Positions 41,891 through 50,300 of a DNA stretch of 64,000 nucleotides are shown one piece after another. The first letter of the stretch is position 1. Each line of letters starts with the position of its first letter. Source of the DNA: Betaproteobacteria bacterium (GTDB lineage: Bacteria; Pseudomonadota; Gammaproteobacteria; Burkholderiales; SG8-41); assembly GCA_025363575.1 (NCBI GenBank), contig JANYDM010000098.1, forward strand, positions 1-64,000, written 5' to 3'. The notes under the pieces were generated by a model. The model had not been told where the DNA came from and did no database searches. It was given only the letters and a program-made list of their open reading frames with translations. Position numbers and translations under genes: made by a program.

Positions 41891-43255
41891 TCAAAGGCGA
41901 GGCAAGCCTATCTCGGAAACAAAGTCCTCGTATTTTCCGCCGGTGCTGCGCGGAATACTTTCGCAATAAACGAACTTCAGCCGGATAGACGGAGGCAGCG
42001 CGGACTGAATGAGCTGACGCAAGCCATTTTCCTGCTCCGGTGTCAGTGCAGCCTTGATCACCAGTCGCACTTCGATCAGATCAAATTCTTTTTGCACCAG
42101 CTGGTACTGTCGTATTGGGGCGATTTCGGCCGTTCTACGCGAACTGAGCACGGGCCAGTAGCGTTTGCCGTCGGCGGTTGTGAGCATATTGCGCACCCTT
42201 CCGATGATGCGGTTAAGCACCGGCAATCCCCTGCCGCACGAGCAGCATTCCCCGACTTCGGCGTAGTCGCCGAGGTCGTAACGGACAAGCGGCATTGCAA
42301 AATTGTGGAGGGTTGTAACGACGATGCGCCCGACTTCGCCCGGTGCGCAGGCATCCCCTTGCTCATCCAGTACCTCGACCAAAACACCTTCGGATTGGAC
42401 GTGATAATGCACATGCATCGGACATTGAAGTGCAATGTAGCCCACTTCATTGGTCGAATAAGTGTCCGTCACCGGCACTCCCCACGCCTGCCGGCAAAGT
42501 TCGCGCGTTTCAGGTGTCAACAATTCTCCAAAGGTGCGCACTTCGCGCAGGCGCGGCATCTGCATGCCGCGTGCGAGAGAACTTTTTGCCAGTTCGAGCG
42601 CCAGCGATGGATGCGTAATCAGGTAATCGGGCTGTTGCTTCTCCAGCCAGTTCAGATTGGTTTCGACGTCTCCATCGACGCCGCGAACTACTGAAGGGCC
42701 TGTTGCGACAAGTCCGTTAGTTGCAATACCCCATCCCTCGAATTCGCCCGGCGTAACACCATGCCGGATGGCGGCGAGCTTGCCTAAAAGATTTCGCTTG
42801 CCCCAAATGTGATCGCGCAAAGCAAAGGCGCTCCAAAGCAGCGTGCTCAGCTGCGTCTTCATGACACGCACTGGCGCACCGGTCGAGCCGGAAGTCCGCG
42901 CTTCCCCTACCGCGCCGTGAGCAGGCGGGATGTCGGCGCTTCGCAATGCCTCGAACCTGTCCTGCAACTGGCTGCGCGTGAGAAGCGGCAGCCTGGCTAA
43001 TCTTTCGCGGGTAAGCGCGACTGCCGGGTCGTAAAGGCCATCCCATTGGTCACGGTAGTATGGCACCGTGGCATACGCATGCCTGAGGACAACGTCCAGC
43101 TGGCGCAATTGAAGCTCCCGTAAATCGTCGGCGGGCAACCACTGCGAGCGCTCGAGCAGAAACAAAAGCGCGAGCGTTGCATTGGGACCGGCCGCGGGTA
43201 GTGCAGGCCATGCAGTACTCTGCATTGAACTCTGGAAATTCCAACTCAGGGACAT
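41891..43255 (-). CDS. PaaK/CapK-like adenylate-forming enzyme (copy 2)
   Basis: The 454-residue paralogue of the protein at 39510-40880. ARTSGSTGAPVRV (about residues 118-130) is the ATP loop, YSTNEVGYIALQCPMHVHYH (about 268-287) and RYDLGDYAEVGECCSCGRG (about 325-343) the later motifs. The segment between those two is nearly the same in both copies, while the N-terminal halves differ more, so the copies are an old duplication. All catalytic-type residues visible in copy 1 are also here, so both are probably active, perhaps on different substrates. A 240-nt space without a gene separates it from the FecR gene. Confidence 0.85.
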   Translation of the reverse strand: MSLSWNFQSSMQSTAWPALPAAGPNATLALLFLLERSQWLPADDLRELQLRQLDVVLRHAYATVPYYRDQWDGLYDPAVALTRERLARLPLLTRSQLQDRFEALRSADIPPAHGAVGEARTSGSTGAPVRVMKTQLSTLLWSAFALRDHIWGKRNLLGKLAAIRHGVTPGEFEGWGIATNGLVATGPSVVRGVDGDVETNLNWLEKQQPDYLITHPSLALELAKSSLARGMQMPRLREVRTFGELLTPETRELCRQAWGVPVTDTYSTNEVGYIALQCPMHVHYHVQSEGVLVEVLDEQGDACAPGEVGRIVVTTLHNFAMPLVRYDLGDYAEVGECCSCGRGLPVLNRIIGRVRNMLTTADGKRYWPVLSSRRTAEIAPIRQYQLVQKEFDLIEVRLVIKAALTPEQENGLRQLIQSALPPSIRLKFVYCESIPRSTGGKYEDFVSEIGLPRL

Positions 43256-43495
43256 GCCGGACTCGCCGCCTAATTGTGAGCGTAGCGGGTGATTATAGGC
43301 ATGGCACTCGCTTCACCGGCACCCGCCGTTGTGTTGCGTAACGTTGGGCTATGGCCCCGACAGAAAGAGTACAAAAAATCTGTCTTGCACCTACAGCGCT
43401 TTAGTCAGCTGCCGATCACGAGTATATGGACAGCCCGGCACGCCAGCGGATCGCTACGGAGTACGCGAAAATCCGCTGAGCTTGGACGATATCGA
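43256..43495. other. Intergenic space between PaaK-like copy 2 and the FecR gene
   Basis: No gene seen. A GACAGA/TCTGTC inverted repeat with a 14-nt A-rich loop (about 43359-43384) could be an operator; it has no T-run and is not convincing as a terminator. The promoter of PaaK-like copy 2 should lie here, but I could not pick one with confidence. Confidence 0.4.
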
Positions 43496-44368
43496 TTACT
43501 TGCAGCCTGCGGCGCGCTTGAGGCCCGCGCCGGTCGGCAGATATAAATCGACTTTCCCGCCGCCGATTCCGCCGAGCGTGAGCTTGATCTCAAGCCCGTT
43601 CGAATAACCGGAATGACCGGCTTCAATCACCACGATATTCGGTGTCGCCTGCGCGAGCAGCATCGGGCCGCCGGTGTCGATCACGGTATCAGGGACGCCG
43701 CGCCCTGCCTGGGCGACGAGAACGCTCCCGCCGAATTCCGCGGTCTTGCTGTCTATCTGCATCGTATAAACGCCGTTGTGCGTTTCGTGATGGGTTCCGG
43801 CCTGCAGCGTCTCGCCGCCTTTCACGACACCATCGCAACTGGGAGCGCAAACGATGGTATCGCCGACAGAGCCGCGAATACCGATGGTCGCAGTGCTTGT
43901 GCCTATGCGATACGCGTCCTGGTTGCCGCGTTTGCCGATCAGCCCGGTTACGGTACGCATGCCGCCCTTCAACAAGCGAAAAAATGCGCTGTCCCCCTCG
44001 GGCTTGTCCTGCACGAAGGAGTACGCGTCGAGCTTAACCTGCGTCAGCGGGCGCATGGTCAGCGAGCTGCCATCGGTGAAATTGACTTGGGCGTAACTAT
44101 CGCGTTGCGTTAACAGCACGTCGCCGGGGAAGACCTCCGATTCCTGACCGAGCACGTACATCGCGCCATTCGTCCGCATGACCGACAAAGTGCCGCTGAC
44201 ATGCAGGACCTTACCGGATGCGTGCGTCTGGGCTGTAACGTTCGCGGAGCCGCACATCATGCAGACCGCCGCAAGGAGACCGCATATAAGGTGAAGCAAG
44301 CCGGACTGTTTTTTCGCCGCCAACGAATGAGTCATCGTGTAATTGCTTCGCGTTTGAGCAATATGCAT
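43496..44368 (-). CDS. Exported FecR-domain protein behind the TpsA gene
   Basis: The 290-residue protein has a signal peptide (mature start near residue 47) and a FecR domain: GKVLHVSGTLSVMR, then GDVLLTQRDSYAQVNFTDGSSLTMRP (about residues 87-112) and the IGTSTATIGIRGS segment (about 160). Mature cysteines form CAPSC (about residues 174-178), plus a penultimate Cys at the C-terminus (GCK). It starts 1 nt after the TpsA stop, so the two are one unit of expression; MTHS at 44335 is an alternative start. There is no membrane helix beyond the signal, so it is not a FecR-type sigma regulator but a periplasmic or secreted partner. Confidence 0.87.
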   Translation of the reverse strand: MHIAQTRSNYTMTHSLAAKKQSGLLHLICGLLAAVCMMCGSANVTAQTHASGKVLHVSGTLSVMRTNGAMYVLGQESEVFPGDVLLTQRDSYAQVNFTDGSSLTMRPLTQVKLDAYSFVQDKPEGDSAFFRLLKGGMRTVTGLIGKRGNQDAYRIGTSTATIGIRGSVGDTIVCAPSCDGVVKGGETLQAGTHHETHNGVYTMQIDSKTAEFGGSVLVAQAGRGVPDTVIDTGGPMLLAQATPNIVVIEAGHSGYSNGLEIKLTLGGIGGGKVDLYLPTGAGLKRAAGCK

Positions 44369-44369
44369 A

Positions 44370-47300
44370 TCAATTGCACTGCAGCTGAAGATTGCCCTTG
44401 GCAGACATGTCGTCTTGCCCCTTATTTTCAACGTCCTTGTCCTTGTCTTTCTTGGTGGTGTCCGACTCGCCGCTCTTCGTGGTGGCCGCAATGGCAGCAT
44501 TGATCGCCGCAACGATGTCAGACGATAAACCATTGACGCCGTAGTCGACCACGAGATTTTGTCCCAGCACCGCCGGCAAGCCGGTTTGACCTATGAAAAA
44601 TCCGGTGCTCGTCAGCGAATCCCAGACGCCGCCCGCTACACCGTTTACTGCAAACCCGCCGTCTGACCGCGTCGGAAACGAAACGTGAATCGAGTTGGGC
44701 GAGAACGCCTCAATCGTCGAATTTGCCCCATTGATGAATATCGAGCCGCCAACAGTCAGCCTGACATCCGGGTTGCCGAAGATGCGGCCGCCACCCAGAA
44801 CGTTGACATTGCCGGTTATGGTGCCGACGAAATCTCCGCCTATCGACTGGAAATTGCCACCGTTGACATTTAATACGCCAGCCGCGACGTTCACCGATCC
44901 GCCCTGAACGGCCGAGTTGACGTCAATACCATTGGCAATCAGTCCCAGCGCACCAGCCACGGTAGTCGCACCGTTGAACGTTATGTTATTGGCCGCCATC
45001 AGCACGCCGGCGCCGCTTCCGTTTGCGTAGCCATTGACGGTCAGCAGATTGCCCGCGACGAACTGCGCGAACTTATTATTCGCTGTCCCGCCGTTAATCT
45101 GCATATCCAGGGCGGCTGTCACGAAATAGCGTCCGCTTGCAGCAGTATTGTTGAATGTGGCGCCACCGCCACCCACAATGAAGTTTGCCGCGCTGCTCCG
45201 AACATCGATATCGCCGGTGGTGGTATTGGTAGCGGAAAGACCCGCCCCCCCGCTGCTGACCCGCGCAAACATACCATTAACCGAGGATAGATTGATTGCG
45301 TTTGCCGATATCCCGCCATTGCTATAAAGCAAATCGCCGGAACTGATTGTCACGCTGCCAGCTGTGCTCGTCACGCTACCCGCGTTCAGATCGATGAAAT
45401 TCGCGGCTTTGAGCTGGATATTGGACAATGCATTGAGCGGGCCGTTAAGGTTGACATCGCCCGCGATCGCGCCGCCGGCACCATTATCTACGGTAATCGA
45501 GCCATTAGGCGCCGAGATAGCATCGCCCATATCGAGGAAATTACCGACCACGATGTGAACGTTGCCGTTGTCCGAAACGATCGGCCCCTTCATCGAAAGC
45601 GGTGCGGTGCCACCCATGCTGGTGCCTGCCGTGACGTTGATATCTCCGGTCGTTGCATGCAGTCCATGCCCGCCAGCTTCGCCGAGATTGATAAATGAGC
45701 CGGCGTTCATGGTAATTGCCGTTCCGGTGACATCCATGAACGCCGCGAAATGATTTGTGCCAAAGGCGCCGATCGAACTGGTTGCCGAGCTGATGTTGAC
45801 ATCGCCGGCCGCGTTGATCGTGCTGCCCACGGAATTGGGATCGAGCTCGATGAAGCCGTTTGCGCTAATGGACACCCCGCCCGATGCCGTCGACATGTTC
45901 ATGTTCGAGAAAATGTTTCCGCCCGGGGCATCGACGGTAATCGCCGGTGTCGCGTTGCCCAGGCCGAGCGCATTGGCCTGCAGCAAGCCCGTGTCGAAAA
46001 GGATGTTCCCGCCGCCCAGGTTCTGCACGTTGATCTGACCGCCGACAATATTTGCACCGGTGCCCGCAGTGATGTCCCCCGCCGTGCTGCCGTTACTGAG
46101 CAACAGGTTGACATTGCCGGTGCCGGCGTTGAGCGTGACCCCGCTGCCAAGACTGAGCATCGCTGCGCCCGGATCGCGATTCATTGCAATCGCGCCTGGA
46201 TCGTTGGCCGTAACGGTGAGATTGCCGTTGTCGGTCGTAATATTCGAATTGAGTATGATGCTGCGCCCGGCTTGCAGCGTCAGGTTGCCGCCGGCACCGC
46301 CGCCGATTGTGATGACGTCCGAGCCAGGATTGAGAGTGATATCGTTGTTCGCCTGCAGGATGACCGCCGTGCCGGTATTGAGCGTTGAAGTGATTGATCC
46401 GGGCGAGATCGTCACGTCCGCCCCCGGCGTATTGCCGAACAGCAGATTGCCGCCGCCAGCGACCGTGTTGAATACATTGGACCCGACCACTACTCGTCCG
46501 CCGGGTTCGTTCGGGAATTGGACGATGAATGTATTGTTGACGTTGTCCTGCCCTTTGTAGAACATATTCGAATTCGCGACGCCGCCTATGATGCTGTTCG
46601 AGGCGGAGACGACGCCGGTTACGCCGTTCATGCCGTCGCCGAGCGTCATGGCACCAGCACTGTTGTTCCAGAACACACTTTGGATCAGGAAATTTCCATT
46701 GGACAAGTTCACGATGAATGCACCCTCGCCGCCGTCTCCCACGCGGTCGCCCGCGAGGCTGCCGACCAGGCTGTTGCCCGCGCCTACAATGCCGCTTACG
46801 CCCGTAGTGCCTCGGCCAAAAGTGACGGCACCCGTGCCGCTATTCCAGTCCGGGCTGAAGACCAGGAAGTTACCGTTGGAAAGCTGTTGAATGCCGTTAT
46901 TCCCGACGTAATCATTAGCATTGCTGCCCACCAGGCTGTTAACCGGCGTCACGGGACCGCTGATTCCGGCAGCGCCGTCAGCCCAAGTAACGGCGCCCAT
47001 GTTGCCGTTCCAATTCGGGCTGAGTACCACGTAATTTCCGGTGGAATACAATTCTTGCACGCCGCCGCCGCCCACGTAATCGTTGGGATTGCTGCCAACC
47101 AGACTGTTGGCTGCCGATACGAGACCGCTCACTCCGCTCGTACCGCTGCCAAACGTCACCGCACCGGTATACCCATTCCAGTACGGGCTCTTCACAACAT
47201 AATTGCCGTTCGACAAATAGCTTATGCCGTAATTACCAATATAATCTCCCGGTGCGCTGCCGACGAGGCTGTTAGCCGGGGAAATGACACCGTTCACCCC

Positions 47301-50300
47301 AGTCGTGCCGCTGCCGAACGTAACGAAACCCGTATTGCTGTTCCAGTACGGCGAATAGACCAGATAGTTGCCGTTCGACAAATTCTGCAGCGAAGTACTG
47401 GAACCAATCAAATCGCCCGGATTACCGACCAGGCTGTTGGCAGGAGACACCACCCCGCTCACCCCGCTCGCGCCGCTGCCGAATGTGATCGCCCCGGAAT
47501 TGCTGCTCCAGTTCGGGCTTAGCACGAGATAATTACCGTTTGACAATTCGTGCACACCCCAGCCGACGTTGTCCCCTGCCGCTGCGCCAACGAGACTATT
47601 CCCCGCGGACACAGTGCCGCTGACGCCGCTCGTGCCGCTGGCGAAAGTAACCGCTCCCGCGCCGCTATTCCAGCTCGAAGCGCGCACCAGAAAATTACCG
47701 CTCGATAATTCAAATATGGCACCACTACCCCCGGCGCCAACGTTATCGTTTACATTGCTGCCGACAAGACTATTGGCAGCGCTTACAACGCCACCGGTCG
47801 CGCTGTTGCTAAGCAGTCCGTTCGAGGTATCCATCCATGTCACGGCACCTGCATTGCTAACCGTACCGGCGTTGCTCCAGCTAGGCGTGAGAATAATTAC
47901 ATTGCCGTTGGAAATTCCAATGAAACCGTAATTCCCGACTGCATCGCCGGATGCGCTGCCGATCACGCTGTTTGCACCGCTGATCGTGCCGCCCGTATTG
48001 CCATTCGAAAGCTTGCCGCTGTAACCGTCGATCCACGTTACCGCCCCAGTGTTGTTGTTCCAGCCGGGACTCGCGATCAGCGCGTTGCCGTATCCGCCGC
48101 CACCATAAAACGGGGTAACACCAGAACCCACGGCATCGGTCGAAAAACTGCCGATGAGACTGTTGCCCGCACCGACGGTTCCGCCGTTCAAGCCATCGCT
48201 CAATTGACCGGACGAAGTGTCCATCCAAGTAATCGCGCTTTTGCCAGCGCCCCAGTTAGGCGTATGCAAAAGAACATTGCCATTGGCGAGTGTGATAATG
48301 CCGCTGCCGCCCACCTGGTCGTTTGCCGCACTGCCAATTAGACTATTGGCGGCACCAATTGTCCCGCCTGCCGCGCCATTCGACAGCGCGCCTGTATTCC
48401 CATAAATCCACGTCACAGCGCCGGTGTTGCCGTTCCAGCTTGGACTCAGGATAATCGCATTGCCATATCCGTTGCCGCTATAAAACGGATTCACAGCGAA
48501 ACCAACTGCATCGGTCGTGAGGGTGCCAATGAGACTGTTGCCAAAACCGACAGCCCCGCCCGTCGAGCCGTCACTCAACAAGCCGCTGGAGGCATCCATC
48601 CACGTCACCGCGCCCTTTCCACCGCTCCAGTTGGGCGTATGAAAAAGCATATTGCCGCTGGCGAGCGGAATAATACCCGTGCTTCCCACTTGATCGTTTA
48701 TCGCGCTGCCGAGCAGGCTATTCGACAAGCCGATGACGTTTCCACTCACCCCATTCGATAGCTGGCCGGTATACCCGTTGACCCACGTTACCGCGCCCCT
48801 GTTGTTGTTCCAGTTGCCGCTGAGGACAAGCGCATTGCCATAACCATTGCCATTCAATGCGGTTGTGCCATAGTTGCCGACTTGATCATTTACGTGACTA
48901 CCGACCAGGCTATTCGCGGCGCTGACTACTCCACCGGACGACCCATCAGACAATTGGCCGTTCGAAGTGTCCATCCACGTAACCGCACCTGCGCGGGACA
49001 GCGTTCCCACATTGCTCCATTCTTGCGCTTGCAGAATGACGTTGCCGCTGAGGAGTGTCGCGTACCCGCCGTTCCCCACCAGATCGTTCGTCGCGCTTCC
49101 GATTACGCTGTTTTCGCTCCCGCCCGTAGTACCATCGACGATCCCGCCGGTCATGCCGTTCGAGAGCTTGCCGTTGCTGCCATTAATCCATGTCACTGCG
49201 CCGGTATCTGCAGCAGTTCCATTGTTGGACCAGTGGGGGGTGAAGATAAGTGCGTTGCCGTTCGAAAGGTTGCCGATTCCGCCAGAGCCGATGTAGTCGT
49301 TATCGGCGTTGCCAACCAGGCTGTTCGATGCGCTGATCACGCCGCCCGTTGAGCCATCGCTCAGTTTGCCGTTCGAGGTGTTCATCCACGTTATGGACCC
49401 GGCATTGGTAAACATGCCGCCCCCCGTCCAGTTCTGATTGAGCACCAGCACGTTGCCATTGTCCAGCGTGTTCGTCTGGTAAACAAACTCGCCCGGCGCA
49501 CTGCCGAGAACGCTGTTTGCCGTGCCGATCACGCCGCCCGTACTGCCGTCGCTCAATTTGCCGTTGGAGCCGTTGATCCAGGTTATTGCCCCTGTATTTC
49601 CATTCCAGGTTGGGCTGAGAACGATCGCGTTACCGTAACTCGCGCCGCTATACAACGCACTGATGCCGTAATAGGCAACTTGATCGCCGTCAAAACTGCC
49701 GACCAGGCTGTTTGCGGTCCCGACGATGCCGCCGGTCGAGCCATCGCTCAATTTGCCGTTCGCGGTGTTAATCCATGTCACTGCGCCTGCGCTTGAAAGA
49801 GCTCCCGCGTTGCTCCAGTACGGGGTTCTGATCAACGCATTGCCGGCATAAAGTTCGGTAAATCCGTAGCATCCGGTGCAGTCGCCCGCCGCGCTGCCGA
49901 GCAGACTGTTTGCCGTGCTGATCGTGCCACCGGTGGAACCATCGCTGAGTTTGCCTGTGTTGCCATTCATCCAGGTGGCGGCGCCTGTCCCGCTATTCCA
50001 GTTGGAACTCAAGATGAGCGCGTGGCCATAACCACTGCCGTACGACAACGGGGTCACCTGCGATCCTACGTTGTCGAAATCCGCGCTGCCGACCAAACTG
50101 TTCGCAGGACCAACCACTCCGCCGCTAGTGCCGTCGCTGAGCTTGCCGTTTGCGCCGTTCATCCATGTCACCGCGCCGGCACTGTTCAGCGTCCCGCTAT
50201 TGCTCCAGTTCGGCGTCCTAAAGAGGAAGTTCCCGTTCGGCAACGAAACAAACGGGCCGCCCTCGCCACCATCAGCGCCAACATTCTCGCCCGGCGCGCT

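Noticed and set aside
43359..43384. Intrinsic terminator from the GACAGA/TCTGTC repeat
   Set aside because: The stem is only 6 bp with a 14-nt loop and has no T-run after it on either strand.
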